Shown: positions 23,381 through 33,077 of the stretch, one piece after another
Position numbering within the stretch: position 1 is the first letter of the stretch
Layout: each line of letters opens with the position of its first letter
From: Pseudomonas kermanshahensis
Lineage (GTDB): Bacteria; Pseudomonadota; Gammaproteobacteria; Pseudomonadales; Pseudomonadaceae
NCBI RefSeq assembly: GCF_014269205.2
Contig: NZ_JABWRY020000001.1
Location: forward strand, 5,194,001-5,258,000
Direction: 5' to 3'
Length of the DNA stretch: 64,000 nt
Position numbers and translations under genes: made by a program
Notes under the pieces: model-generated
Databases searched by the model: none
What the model was told of the DNA's origin: nothing
Seen by the model: the letters and a program-made list of their open reading frames with translations, nothing else

Positions 23381-23474
23381 GGCCTCATCGCCGGCAAGCC
23401 GGCTCCCACAGGGGTAGCATTGGCCTCTGACTCAACGCCGTACCTGTGGGAGCCGGCTTGCCGGCGATAGGGCC
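23381..23474. repeat. REP pair
   Basis: Arms GGCCTCATCGCCGGCAAGCC and the complement ending GGCTTGCCGGCGATAGGGCC, directly after the SMR gene. Confidence 0.87.
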
Positions 23475-23528
23475 GTCTCAGGTATAGCCTGTATACTTGC
23501 CAGCTGTCCCAGTCTTCGAGGTACCGCC

Positions 23529-24704
23529 ATGCCAACCGCCATTTCCACTGACGTGCTGATCGTCGGCGCCGGGGTCGCAGGCCTCTGGCTCAATGCCCGG
23601 TTGCGCCGCCAGGGCTATTCGACCGTGCTGGTGGAACGCGCCAGCCTGGGTGGCGAGCAGACCATCAAGTCCCAGGGCATCATCCACGGCGGCACCAAGT
23701 ACGCCCTGCACGGCGCCCTGACCGGCGCCTCGGAAGCGATCGCCGACATGCCGCGACGCTGGCGCGAGGCCTTGGCGGGCGACGGTGAGCTGCCGCTGGG
23801 CAAGACCCGCCTGCTGTCCGACGCGCACTACCTCTGGTCCCCCGGCACATTGGCCGGTAACCTCACCAGCTTCTTTGCCAGCAAGGCCGTACGCGGCCGC
23901 GTCGATCAGGTCAAGGGTGAGCAACTGCCACCTGCGCTGCAGGACCGCGACTTCAAGGGCAAGGTCTATCGCCTGGCCGAGCTGGTCATCGACGTGCCCA
24001 GCCTGCTGGCCAACCTGGCCGAGCTGGCCGGCGACAGCCTGCTCGCCGGCGAACGTATCGAACCCCTGCGTGATGGCGACGAGCTGGTTGGCCTGCGCGT
24101 GGACGACCGTGAAATCCGTGCGCAACGTATCGTGCTCAGCGCCGGCGCTGGCACCGAAGACGTGCTGCACGCCTTGGGCCTGAGCCAGCCGGCCATGCAA
24201 CGTCGCCCGTTGCACATGGTCATGGCCAAGGGGCCGAACCTCAAGCCACTGTATGCACACTGCCTGGGCGGTGGGCCCAAGCCACGGGTCACCATCACCA
24301 CCCACCCGGCGGCGGATGGCCAGTGGGTCTGGTACCTCGGCGGCGACCTGGCCGAGGCCGATGGCGTGGCGCGTGAGCCTGCCGCGCAGATTGCCGCAGC
24401 GCAAAAGGAAATCGGCAACCTGCTGCCGTGGGTCGACCAAAGCCAGATTCGCTGGGCCACCCTGCGCGTCGACCGTGCCGAACCGGCACAGTCGGGCCTG
24501 GTACGCCCGGACAACGCGTTTATTGCCGACCAGCAACGCCTGCTGGTGGGCTGGCCGACCAAGTTGGCGCTGGCCCCGGACTTCAGTGACCGGGTAATCG
24601 CCAAGCTTGAGCGCGACGGCATACGCCCCAATGCCCAAGCCGATCTCTCTGGCCTGCCACGCCCTGCGCTGGGCGTACCTGCTTGGGAGCAATTGCTGCC
24701 ATGA
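23529..24704 (+). CDS. FAD-dependent oxidoreductase (DAO-like)
   Basis: 391 residues with an N-terminal FAD-binding motif VGAGVAGLWLN at about residues 11-21 followed by the beta2 Glu (VERASLGGEQTIKSQG), and a C-terminal part of D-amino-acid-oxidase type. The substrate is not recognisable. The gene's stop overlaps the start of the next gene, an aldo/keto reductase (ATGA), and a third gene follows 37 bp later; the three form an operon. The set has no known pathway. Confidence 0.82.
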   Translation: MPTAISTDVLIVGAGVAGLWLNARLRRQGYSTVLVERASLGGEQTIKSQGIIHGGTKYALHGALTGASEAIADMPRRWREALAGDGELPLGKTRLLSDAHYLWSPGTLAGNLTSFFASKAVRGRVDQVKGEQLPPALQDRDFKGKVYRLAELVIDVPSLLANLAELAGDSLLAGERIEPLRDGDELVGLRVDDREIRAQRIVLSAGAGTEDVLHALGLSQPAMQRRPLHMVMAKGPNLKPLYAHCLGGGPKPRVTITTHPAADGQWVWYLGGDLAEADGVAREPAAQIAAAQKEIGNLLPWVDQSQIRWATLRVDRAEPAQSGLVRPDNAFIADQQRLLVGWPTKLALAPDFSDRVIAKLERDGIRPNAQADLSGLPRPALGVPAWEQLLP

Positions 24705-25513
24705 GCCTGCCGACCCTGCACGACTTCCATCGCCCCCTGGGCAGCACCGGCCTCACCGTTTCGCCCCTGGGCCTGGGCACGGTCAAGTTGGGCCGCGACC
24801 AAGGCGTGAAGTACCCGACCGGTTTCACCATCCCCGGCGATGACGAGGCCCGCATGCTGCTGGCCCAGGCGCGCGAACTGGGTATCAACCTGATCGACAC
24901 CGCCCCGGCCTATGGCCGCAGCGAAGAGCGCCTTGGCCCGCTGCTGCGCGGCCAGCGTGATGAGTGGGTGATCGTCAGCAAGGTCGGCGAAGAATTCGAC
25001 AACGGGCTCTCCCACTTCGACTTCAGCGCCGCCCATACCCGCCGCTCGGTCGAACGCAGCCTGCGCCTGCTGGAAACCGACCACATCGAACTGGTGTTGG
25101 TGCATTCCGACGGCAATGACTTGGCCATCCTCGAACAGCAAGAGGTCTACCAGACACTGGCCGCCCTCAAGCAGGAAGGCAAGATCCTCGGCTACGGGCT
25201 GTCCGGCAAGACCGTCGCTGGCGGCCTCAAAGCCCTGGAACAGGGCGACTGCGCAATGGTCACCTACAACCTGAACGAGCAGGCAGAACGCCCAGTGCTG
25301 GACTACGCTGCCGAGCACGGCAAGGCGATTCTGGTTAAAAAAGCCTTGGCCAGCGGGCACATCTGCCTGGCGCCTGGGGTTGACCCGGTGCAGGCCAGTT
25401 TCGAGCTGCTGTTCTCCCACCCGGGGGTCAGCAGTGCTATCGTCGGCACCATCAATCCGTTGCACCTGGCCCATAACGTGGCCACCGTAGCCCGAATTCT
25501 GGGCCAGCATTGA
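24701..25513 (+). CDS. Aldo/keto reductase
   Basis: 270 residues from the ATG at 24701, overlapping the FAD gene's stop by 4 bp. The AKR tetrad can be placed: Asp and Tyr in IDTAPAYGRSEERLG, Lys in VSKVGEEF and His in LVLVHSDGND. It should reduce an aldehyde or ketone with NADPH. Substrate unknown. Second gene of the three-gene operon. Confidence 0.88.
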   Translation: MSLPTLHDFHRPLGSTGLTVSPLGLGTVKLGRDQGVKYPTGFTIPGDDEARMLLAQARELGINLIDTAPAYGRSEERLGPLLRGQRDEWVIVSKVGEEFDNGLSHFDFSAAHTRRSVERSLRLLETDHIELVLVHSDGNDLAILEQQEVYQTLAALKQEGKILGYGLSGKTVAGGLKALEQGDCAMVTYNLNEQAERPVLDYAAEHGKAILVKKALASGHICLAPGVDPVQASFELLFSHPGVSSAIVGTINPLHLAHNVATVARILGQH

Positions 25514-25550
25514 GCCGCCCTCGCGGGCGTCCGACAGGAGGAGGAACCTC

Positions 25551-26519
25551 GTGCCGCGTACGCTGATCCGCAAAAACCCGAGCAACTTCAAGACACTGCC
25601 GCTGCATGTCGAGGCAACTGCCGAAGGCCTGGTCTACCAGAGCATCGGCATGCCGCTGAACTTCGCCCAGACCCAACAGCGGCGCAGGGCCATCCAATTG
25701 CCCGACACTCAGCGTTTCGTGGCCGAGCTGGCCAACCTGGGCGTTTCGGTACGCCTGACCCTGCATTGGCAAAACCGTGATTACTGGGTACTGGTGCGCC
25801 AGCGGCGCCAGGACCGTGGCGACGTGGTGCTGAAGCTGATTTCAGGCTACGTCCCCGCTCAAGAGCTCAACTTGCCGCTGCACACCGCCGTCCAGGAAGT
25901 GGCCGAGGAGTGTTTGCTGGAAACGCCGGAAGGCTGGCTGGGCGGGCGCTTCAACGATACCTGGCTACCGGCGCCCTACGCCGCCGCACTGCACTACCGC
26001 GAAGCGCTGCCTTTTGTGCTGACGCCGGAGTCTGGCGCGGCACGGCCGGTGCATTGCGGCAAGCTGATGCTGCTGGAGCGACCACGGGCTTACGTGCACC
26101 TGCCGACTGCCTCGTTGCAGCTGATCTATGACATGCGCCTGCAGGTGCCCAAGGACGCCAAAAAGCTCAGCTTGTTCCATGTCGACGAACGCCTGGAAGG
26201 TGACCAATTGGTGGCCCGGCTGAATCGCAAGCGCCCAGACCTGTACCTGATGCCATTGGAAGAAGGCCGACCGTTGGCCGAGCTCTATACGCTGAAAAAG
26301 GACGAGCTGGTGCCGGCGAGCACGCGCGGGCTTTACTTGGCAGAGAGCTTTGCCCGGCAAGAAGGCTGGGTGGTCACCGATGAGCGGATTCGCTGGCGGG
26401 ATTGGGTGAAGCAGCAGGGCTTGGTGGAGGCCAAGCCAGGGCGGGCTTCACACCTGCAGCGGTTTGGCGACAAGGCACGGGCGCTGCTAGCGCGGGCGCG
26501 GACCTCGCTGAACAAATAA
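25551..26519 (+). CDS. Conserved protein of unknown function
   Basis: 322 residues from a GTG start with AGGAGGAGG upstream. A stretch near residue 105-130 (HTAVQEVAEECLLETPEGWL) faintly recalls a Nudix box but lacks the REUxEExGU residues in the right order, so I do not call it a Nudix enzyme. No signal peptide or membrane segment. It is the third gene of the unit with the FAD oxidoreductase and the aldo/keto reductase and is convergent with hldE. Confidence 0.6.
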   Translation: MPRTLIRKNPSNFKTLPLHVEATAEGLVYQSIGMPLNFAQTQQRRRAIQLPDTQRFVAELANLGVSVRLTLHWQNRDYWVLVRQRRQDRGDVVLKLISGYVPAQELNLPLHTAVQEVAEECLLETPEGWLGGRFNDTWLPAPYAAALHYREALPFVLTPESGAARPVHCGKLMLLERPRAYVHLPTASLQLIYDMRLQVPKDAKKLSLFHVDERLEGDQLVARLNRKRPDLYLMPLEEGRPLAELYTLKKDELVPASTRGLYLAESFARQEGWVVTDERIRWRDWVKQQGLVEAKPGRASHLQRFGDKARALLARARTSLNK

Positions 26520-26535
26520 ATTCACGCGCGCGCCC

Positions 26536-26631
26536 TGTAGGAGCAGCCTTGTGCTGCGAAGAGGCCGGTGAAAGCACCATAGATTGAGGGTGCTGTCACC
26601 GGCCTCTTCGCAGCACAAGGCTGCTCCTACA
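26536..26631. repeat. REP pair between the unknown gene and hldE
   Basis: Arms TGTAGGAGCAGCCTTGTGCT and the complement ending GCTGCTCCTACA, nearly perfect. Confidence 0.88.
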
Positions 26632-26679
26632 ATGACCGCGCATTGTGCAGGTACAAGGACCGCGCAGTGCGCAGGTACA

Positions 26680-28101
26680 TCAATGCTTGCGGATCTTCTC
26701 GACAATCGCCGTGGTCGAGCTGTTTTCAACCAGCCCGAGCACTTTCACGGTCCCGCCATAGGCCTTGACGATGTCGGCGCCGACCACCTGGTCGATACCA
26801 TAGTCGCCGCCTTTGACCAGCACATCCGGCTTCACCTGGCTCAGCAGGTTTTCCGGCGTACCTTCCGGGAAGCTGATCACCCAATCCACCGCCCCTAGCC
26901 CCGCCAGTACCGCCATGCGGCGGTCGACGCTGTTGATCGGGCGGCCTGGGCCTTTAAGGCGGCTGACCGACGCATCGTCGTTGACCGCGACGATCAGCCG
27001 ATCGCCCTGGGCCCGCGCCTGCTCCAGGTAGGTGACGTGGCCGGCATGCAGAATATCGAAGCAGCCGTTGGTGAAGACGATTTTCTCGTTGTGCGCACGC
27101 GCATCATCAATCGCCAGCAGCAGTTGCTCCAGGCCCAGCACACCGCGCTCGGAACCTTCTTCGCGCTGGATCGCCCGGCGCAGCTCAGGCGCGCTGATTG
27201 CCGCCGTGCCCAGTTTGCCCACCACGATGCCCGCAGCCAGATTGGCCAAGGCAACCGCGTGTGGCAGTTCTTCACCGGCCGCGATGGCTGCCGCCAGGGT
27301 AGAGATCACGGTATCGCCGGCACCGGTCACATCGAACACTTCACGCGCCCGGGCCGGCAAGTGCAATGCGGGTTGGCCGGTACGCAGCAGGGTCATGCCA
27401 TGCTCGCCACGGGTGACCAGCAAGGCGCCCAGGTCGAGGTCCAGCAGCAGCTGCAGGCCCTTGGCGACCAGCTCCGCCTCATCGGCGCAACGGCCAACGA
27501 TGGCTTCGAACTCGCTGAGGTTCGGGGTAATCAGGCTGGCACCGCGGTAGATGGAAAAATCCTTGCCCTTGGGGTCGGCCAACACCGGAATGCCCTTGGC
27601 GCGTGCAGCCTGGATCAGGCTCTGGTGGTTTTTCAACGCACCTTTGCCGTAGTCGGACAACACCAGCACCTTGACGCCATCGAGCAGGCTGTCGACCTCC
27701 GCGCCCAACGACAGCGGGTCGGTGGCGAACGGTTCTTCGAAGTCGATACGCAGCAGTTGCTGGTGGCGGCTCATGACCCGCAACTTGACGATGGTCGGCT
27801 GGTGCGCGATGCGTTGGAACACCGAGCGCACGCCTGCAGCTTGCAGGCTGTTGGCCAGGCTGTCGGCGGCCTCGTCCTGGCCGGTAACACCGATCAGCGA
27901 CGCCGGCGCGCCCAGGGCGGCGATGTTCAAGGCAACGTTGGCCGCGCCGCCGGGGCGATCCTCGATCTGATCGACCTTGACCACCGGGACTGGCGCTTCA
28001 GGCGAGATACGCGAAGTACCGCCATGCCAGTAGCGGTCGAGCATGACATCGCCGACCACCAGTACCGGGGCTTGATCGAAACGCGGCATGGACAACTTCA
28101 T
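26680..28101 (-). CDS. hldE: Bifunctional heptose-7-phosphate kinase / heptose-1-phosphate adenylyltransferase
   Basis: Makes ADP-heptose for the LPS inner core. 473 residues from the ATG at 28101. The N-terminal ribokinase-type domain opens [14 protein letters not shown] and has [13 protein letters not shown] near residue 265; the C-terminal nucleotidyltransferase domain has [14 protein letters not shown]. It follows msbA on the same strand after 130 bp, and the whole block codes for LPS synthesis. Confidence 0.96.
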   Translation of the reverse strand: MKLSMPRFDQAPVLVVGDVMLDRYWHGGTSRISPEAPVPVVKVDQIEDRPGGAANVALNIAALGAPASLIGVTGQDEAADSLANSLQAAGVRSVFQRIAHQPTIVKLRVMSRHQQLLRIDFEEPFATDPLSLGAEVDSLLDGVKVLVLSDYGKGALKNHQSLIQAARAKGIPVLADPKGKDFSIYRGASLITPNLSEFEAIVGRCADEAELVAKGLQLLLDLDLGALLVTRGEHGMTLLRTGQPALHLPARAREVFDVTGAGDTVISTLAAAIAAGEELPHAVALANLAAGIVVGKLGTAAISAPELRRAIQREEGSERGVLGLEQLLLAIDDARAHNEKIVFTNGCFDILHAGHVTYLEQARAQGDRLIVAVNDDASVSRLKGPGRPINSVDRRMAVLAGLGAVDWVISFPEGTPENLLSQVKPDVLVKGGDYGIDQVVGADIVKAYGGTVKVLGLVENSSTTAIVEKIRKH

Positions 28102-28199
28102 GGGCAACCCATATGAAAATAATGAACAGGGGCAGGATATTAGCACAGGGCAAGCGACGGCTTTATGGCCAGATCGGGCCCTTGAAAATTCCGGTGACA

Positions 28200-28222
28200 A
28201 TCGGGGCCGGCGAGGCCCCGAT
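28200..28222 (-). terminator. Possible hairpin terminator after msbA
   Basis: Perfect 9-bp inverted repeat ATCGGGGCC...GGCCCCGAT just after the msbA stop, but with no T-tract on either side, so termination is uncertain. Confidence 0.4.
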
Positions 28223-28231
28223 CAAAGAGGT

Positions 28232-30043
28232 TCAGGTGATATCGGCCTTGGCCGGCTCATCCAGGCCCATCGCATGCAGGCGGGCATAATGGCCATTCGC
28301 CTCAAGCAGCTCGGCATGGGTACCGCGCTCTACTAAGCGGCCCTGGTCCATCACCAGAATCAGGTCGGCCTTCTCGATGGTCGACAGGCGGTGGGCGATG
28401 ACCAAGGTGGTCCGCCCTTCCATCACGTGATCCAGTGCGGCCTGGATATGCCGCTCGGACTCGGTATCCAGCGCCGAGGTCGCCTCGTCGAGGATCAGCA
28501 GTGGCGCGTCCTTGAGCAATGCACGTGCAATCGCCAGGCGCTGGCGCTGGCCGCCGGACAGCAACACGCCGTTCTCGCCAACCTCGGTATCGAAGCCCTT
28601 CGGCAGCTTGTCGACGAACTCCTTGGCATAGGCGTCGGCAGCCGCCGCCTCGATGTCCTCGCGCGGTGCACCGGCCAGGTCGCCGTAGGCGATGTTGTTG
28701 GCCACCGTGTCGTTGAACAAGGTGACGTGCTGAGTGACCTGGGACACATGGCGACGCAAATTACGCAGGCGATAGTTCTCGATCTCCTCGCCATCGAGCA
28801 GAATCTGCCCTTTGTCGTGGTGATAGAAGCGCGGAATCAACGCCGCCAGGGTCGACTTGCCGCTGCCGGAGCGGCCTACCAAGGCAATCATCTGCCCCGG
28901 TTCAGCAACAAAGCTGATATCGCTCAGCACCTCACGGTCGGTGCCGGGGTAGGTGAAGCTGAGGTTACGCACTTCCAGACGGCCTTCTACCTGCGCCTTC
29001 TCAAGGGTGCCCGTGTCTACCTCGGGCTCTTCGTCGAGCTGTTCGAAGATGCTTTCTGCGCCGGCGAGGCCCTTCTGGATGGTCGAGCTGACTTCGGACA
29101 GCTGGCGGATCGGTTTCGGCAGCAGGCCAGCCGCGGTGATGTAGGCCACCAGGTCACCGGCGGTCGAGTCACCACGGAGGTACAGCACTAGGAACATCAA
29201 GGCCGCCATGGCGGTGTAGATCACCAACTGCAGCATCGGCGTGTACAGCGAGCCGGTCTTGGTCATGCGCAGTTGCTTGTCGGTATTGCTTTGGCTCGCG
29301 CGGCCAAAACGCTGCTGTTCGTAAGCCTCGCCGCCGAAGCTGCGCACCACGCGATAGCCCTGGATGGTCTCGGACGCAACGTGGGTCACGTCGCCCATGG
29401 CCACCTGGATCTTCTTGCTCTGCTTACGGAATTTCTTGCTGGCAACGCTGACCATCACCGCAATCACCGGCAGGATGGCAACCATCACCAAGGTCAGGTG
29501 CCAGTTCATCCACAGCAGGTAGGCGAACAGGAAGACCACCGTCAGGCCTTCGCGGATCACGACCTTGATCGCGTCGGTCGCAGCGCCGGTGACCATGGTC
29601 ACGTTGAAGGTGATGCGCGAGATCAGGTGCCCCGAGTTGTGGTTGTCGAAGTAGCGGTTGGGCAACACCAGCAACTTGTTGAACAACTCGACACGCAGGT
29701 CATGCACTAGGCACAGGGAAACCTTGGCCAGGAAGTAGTTGCCCAGAAACGAGCCCAACCCCTGCCAGGCCGCGATCAGGATGATCAGCAGCGGCACCGC
29801 CTGCAGCAGTTGCAGGTCGCGCAGGTAAGGCACGGTAGGGAACAACACCGCTTGCGGATTGCTCAGGCCATCGACGAAATACTTGAGGATCCCGGCCAGC
29901 ATCGGCTGGGTCGAGGCGAAGATCACGAAACCGACGATGCTCAGCAGGAAAATGCCGGCATAGGGTTTCACGTAGCTCAGCAGCCGGAAGTAGATCTTCA
30001 GGCTGGAGGTATGCTCCGCGGTTCGCGGTGTTTCGGCCATCAT
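28232..30043 (-). CDS. msbA: Lipid A export ATP-binding/permease protein MsbA
   Basis: Flips core-lipid A across the inner membrane. 603 residues: six membrane helices in the N-terminal half, then an ATP-binding domain with Walker A GRSGSGKST, signature LSGGQRQR and Walker B LLILDEATSALD. Located between hldE and the O-antigen ligase, 12 bp after the ligase stop. A second ATG lies 3 bases into the gene. Confidence 0.96.
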   Translation of the reverse strand: MMAETPRTAEHTSSLKIYFRLLSYVKPYAGIFLLSIVGFVIFASTQPMLAGILKYFVDGLSNPQAVLFPTVPYLRDLQLLQAVPLLIILIAAWQGLGSFLGNYFLAKVSLCLVHDLRVELFNKLLVLPNRYFDNHNSGHLISRITFNVTMVTGAATDAIKVVIREGLTVVFLFAYLLWMNWHLTLVMVAILPVIAVMVSVASKKFRKQSKKIQVAMGDVTHVASETIQGYRVVRSFGGEAYEQQRFGRASQSNTDKQLRMTKTGSLYTPMLQLVIYTAMAALMFLVLYLRGDSTAGDLVAYITAAGLLPKPIRQLSEVSSTIQKGLAGAESIFEQLDEEPEVDTGTLEKAQVEGRLEVRNLSFTYPGTDREVLSDISFVAEPGQMIALVGRSGSGKSTLAALIPRFYHHDKGQILLDGEEIENYRLRNLRRHVSQVTQHVTLFNDTVANNIAYGDLAGAPREDIEAAAADAYAKEFVDKLPKGFDTEVGENGVLLSGGQRQRLAIARALLKDAPLLILDEATSALDTESERHIQAALDHVMEGRTTLVIAHRLSTIEKADLILVMDQGRLVERGTHAELLEANGHYARLHAMGLDEPAKADIT

Positions 30044-30055
30044 CGAGCTCGCTGT

Positions 30056-31231
30056 TCAGGTTGAACCGGAAATTTTACCACAGGCGTCATTTTCGGCACG
30101 CCCCCAAGGCAACATCATGGCCAGGCCGACCGGCAGCCAGCTGATGAACCATTCTGCACGCGGCGTACCGGTGAGGCTGGCGGCATCGAACTGCATGGCC
30201 AGGGTCGAGTAAACCCAGAAGCACAGCAGGATCTTGCCGAACAGCGTGCCACGTGCCCGGACAATTTCAGCCAGGGTGTACAGCCACACGGCCACCCACA
30301 GCAGCATGCCGGGCAGGCCCATTTCCACGGCAACGTGGGTGAACATGTTGTGGGTATGGTCGAAGTGCAGGCCAACGGCGTTCACATCGTACGCCGCGCC
30401 CAGCCCCAGCCCAGTCCAAGGGTGGGCGGCGATCATGTTCAGCACCGCATGGAAAATCTCCGGGCGGTACGATGAGCCGCGCTCGGCGATCAGGCTGAAC
30501 AGGGTGTAGAAGGCCGCAGCGGTGGCGATCATGGCGAGGATGGCGAACAGCCGGCTGTGGCGGTCGCGGAACCACAGCGGCGCTAGCACCACGGTGATGA
30601 CCAGGGCCAGCACCGCGCCACGGCTCTGGCTAAGCACCGCGAAGGCCCCCAGGCAGGCCAGCGCCACCAGCCAGGCCAACTGCAGGCCGCGATGACGCGG
30701 CGGTTGGTAAAGCAGCAGCAGCGCGGCAGCGCCAATCACATAAGCGCCCAGGATCGGGTGCGAAATCTCGCCGATCCCCCCCAGCCTTACCGGCAGCGGG
30801 TTGCCCTGCACACCATAGAAGTTGATGATCGAGATCAGCGCGGCGAGGCCCAGCAAGCCGCTGCCAAACGCCAGCAAATGGCGAATTCGCCGCTGACCAC
30901 GCTGCGCCAACAGCGGGAATGCCATCAGAAACACCAGGATATAAATCAGCCGCTTGATTTCGCGCCCGGGGTCCTCGGACGGCGACCAGGCCAAACTGAT
31001 CCCGCTCCAGGCCAGCAACAGCAGCACGCTCGCCCACAAGGCCGGCTGGCGCCGCCAAGCCTCAGCCAGCACCTGCCGGGCAGACCACGCCAACAGCAAC
31101 GTCGGCAACCACAAGAACAGCACCAGCCCTTGCTGGTACAGCTTATTGCTGGGCGCCAGCGCAATCGCCGCCAAGAACCAGACCAGACCCAATCCTAACC
31201 AGGCGCGCGCCCAGTTTTTTTCATACAACAT
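30056..31231 (-). CDS. waaL: O-antigen ligase-family membrane protein
   Basis: 391 residues from the ATG at 31231, which follows GGGGGAAAGG. About 10-12 membrane segments and a large periplasmic loop with the Wzy_C/WaaL pattern (a region with HPWTGLGLGAAYDVN and HNMFTHVAVEMGLPG, the His being typical). It would join O-antigen to the core-lipid A in the periplasm. Position between msbA and the core glycosyltransferases fits. Wzy-type polymerases share the fold, so the exact role is inferred from context. Confidence 0.8.
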   Translation of the reverse strand: MLYEKNWARAWLGLGLVWFLAAIALAPSNKLYQQGLVLFLWLPTLLLAWSARQVLAEAWRRQPALWASVLLLLAWSGISLAWSPSEDPGREIKRLIYILVFLMAFPLLAQRGQRRIRHLLAFGSGLLGLAALISIINFYGVQGNPLPVRLGGIGEISHPILGAYVIGAAALLLLYQPPRHRGLQLAWLVALACLGAFAVLSQSRGAVLALVITVVLAPLWFRDRHSRLFAILAMIATAAAFYTLFSLIAERGSSYRPEIFHAVLNMIAAHPWTGLGLGAAYDVNAVGLHFDHTHNMFTHVAVEMGLPGMLLWVAVWLYTLAEIVRARGTLFGKILLCFWVYSTLAMQFDAASLTGTPRAEWFISWLPVGLAMMLPWGRAENDACGKISGST

Positions 31232-31331
31232 CCTTTCCCCCGATGAATCAAAGACACCATCCATGGTGCTACCGCATTATTTTCGGCATTATTGCCGGTC
31301 ATTTTGCTCGCCAGACGACAAGGCCCTATTC

Positions 31332-31937
31332 ATGCAATGCTCCCGGCTCACCCAGGTCGAATTCGATCAGCTGACACTAGGCGCACAGGTGCTAGAGGCA
31401 GACAGCCATGGCGCCAAAGTCTACCTGCTCGAGAATGGTAATTTCCTCAAGGTTTTTCGTCGCAAGCGACTGATTTCATCTGCGCTGCTGCGCCCCTATT
31501 CCCAGCGCTTCGTCGACAACGCCGCGCGCCTGGCGCAATTGGGCATTCCTACCCTCGAGGTGATCAGCCAGCACAAGCTTGACTTGCCCGGCAGAACGGC
31601 GGTGCTGTACCGCCCGCTGCCTGGGCGCACGCTGCTGCAGATGTCGCGCGACGCTGACTTCAGCTGGGACACTTACCTGCCGCGGTTGATCGAGTTGATC
31701 CGCCAACTGCACCGCAGCGGTGTCTACTTCCGCTCGTTGCACCTGGGAAATGTCGTGGTCACCCCCGACCAGCGCCTGGGCCTGATCGACGTGGCCGACA
31801 TGCGCTTCCTGCGCCCGCCGCTGTCTGCACGCATGATTCGGCGCAACGTGCAGCACATGGTGAACTACATTCAGCGGGAGAACCTGGGTGACCGGTTCCC
31901 CCTCGCCGACTTCGAGGCCGCCCTGCTGGCCCGCTGA
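31332..31937 (+). CDS. Kinase-fold protein of the LPS core locus (WaaP/InaA-like), catalytic Asp replaced
   Basis: 201 residues from the ATG at 31332 (AAGG upstream); an earlier in-frame ATG at 31263 has no ribosome site. It has a protein-kinase-like fold: Lys40 in NFLKVF, an LIRQLHRSG helix and YFRSLHLGN at 132-140, where a kinase would have H-R-D-x-H-x-x-N. Ser135 replaces the catalytic Asp. A later LIDVADM is in the DFG place. LPS kinases of the WaaP family phosphorylate core heptose. Here the enzyme may be inactive or use another base. The gene is the only one of the block on the plus strand and is convergent with the next glycosyltransferase, 3 bp away. Confidence 0.68.
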   Translation: MQCSRLTQVEFDQLTLGAQVLEADSHGAKVYLLENGNFLKVFRRKRLISSALLRPYSQRFVDNAARLAQLGIPTLEVISQHKLDLPGRTAVLYRPLPGRTLLQMSRDADFSWDTYLPRLIELIRQLHRSGVYFRSLHLGNVVVTPDQRLGLIDVADMRFLRPPLSARMIRRNVQHMVNYIQRENLGDRFPLADFEAALLAR

Positions 31938-31940
31938 CAC

Positions 31941-33032
31941 TCAACCGCGCAGCAGGCTTTGCGACCCGTTCTGGAAAGCCTGCCAGGCCTGCTCCGGCGC
32001 CAATGCCTGGCGTTGCCGGGCAGCCAGCGCCGTGGCGCCGGGCACGCTGCAGCGCTCTATCGCCGCGGCCCAGGCTGATTGGTCAGCAATTGGCAGGTAG
32101 CCACCGGTGTCCAGCAACTGCTCACGGAAGACCAACAGGTCGCTGCAGACCACCGGCACATCGGCCATCACCGCCTCTTGCACGACCAACCCCAAGCCTT
32201 CTGACCGCGAAGGCACCAGTAGCCAGTCAAACGCGCGATAGAGCTGCTGTAGGTCTTCACGGTGACCGCACAGGTGCACACGCCCGGCCAGGCCCAACTC
32301 GTCGATGCGCGCTTGCAGCACGGCATGCAAGGGGCCTTCACCGATGATTGCCAGTTGCAGATCAGGCTTGTGGATAGCGGCCTTGGCAAACGCCTCGATC
32401 AGCATTTCAAAGCCTTTGCTTTCGACCAGCCGCCCCACTGCACCCAACACCTGCCCATTGCCGGGCTGCAACGCCAGCGCTTGCCGGGCCTGCTCGCGGC
32501 TCAACAGCGGCTCGACGAACGCCCGTGGGTCCAGTGCCATGCGCAGGGTTTGTACGGGCCTGCCGAGATCACGTTCAAGGGCTTCGGCAAGCGTATGGGA
32601 AACCGCCGCGATGCTCAGGCGCTCGGCGGGCAGCGTACGCAACAAGCGGATGTCACTTGCCGTCAGCCGTGTCTTGCCATGAAACAGCACCTTGGCGCGT
32701 ACGTTGGGAATCTGCTGCAACAGCGGCAGCACCAGCCGGGCGACGCCGACACCATCGAGCAGCACGACTTCGGCCTGGGCCTCGGCCAGCGCCTTGCGCA
32801 GCCGCATGCGCAGCCACGGGCGCAGCAGGCGCCACAGGTGCCGGCCCTTGAGCGCACGCGGTGGCATGTGCCACTCCCGGGTCGAACCGAGCCCACAGCA
32901 AAGCCCGCTGCCTAAAAGCAGCCAGTTGCTGATCCTGGCATCGGGGCCCGCATGAGACAGCACCTGTCGATGAACCTTGTGGATGGACATGTACGGCGAA
33001 CCGCCTGCCCACATCATATTGACGATGTTCAT
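31941..33032 (-). CDS. Glycosyltransferase family 4-type, LPS core
   Basis: 363 residues with a GT-B fold: GAVGRLVESKGFEMLIEAF in the C-terminal half and the donor-binding EGLGLVVQEAVMADVPVV pattern (E-x7-E). Likely adds a sugar to the LPS outer core; the acceptor cannot be told. It occupies the position of PA5000 in P. aeruginosa as I remember that locus, but I do not equate them. Last gene of the minus-strand cluster that begins with the carbamoyltransferase. Confidence 0.78.
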   Translation of the reverse strand: MNIVNMMWAGGSPYMSIHKVHRQVLSHAGPDARISNWLLLGSGLCCGLGSTREWHMPPRALKGRHLWRLLRPWLRMRLRKALAEAQAEVVLLDGVGVARLVLPLLQQIPNVRAKVLFHGKTRLTASDIRLLRTLPAERLSIAAVSHTLAEALERDLGRPVQTLRMALDPRAFVEPLLSREQARQALALQPGNGQVLGAVGRLVESKGFEMLIEAFAKAAIHKPDLQLAIIGEGPLHAVLQARIDELGLAGRVHLCGHREDLQQLYRAFDWLLVPSRSEGLGLVVQEAVMADVPVVCSDLLVFREQLLDTGGYLPIADQSAWAAAIERCSVPGATALAARQRQALAPEQAWQAFQNGSQSLLRG

Positions 33033-33077
33033 GGGGTTAGCGCCCCTCTCCCGCTCAAGTCAGGTGGGACTGCGACT

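Noticed and set aside
25866..25950. Nudix box in the 25551-26519 protein
   Set aside because: The Glu/Gly pattern does not fit the REUxEExGU order, in contrast to the perfect box of nudF.
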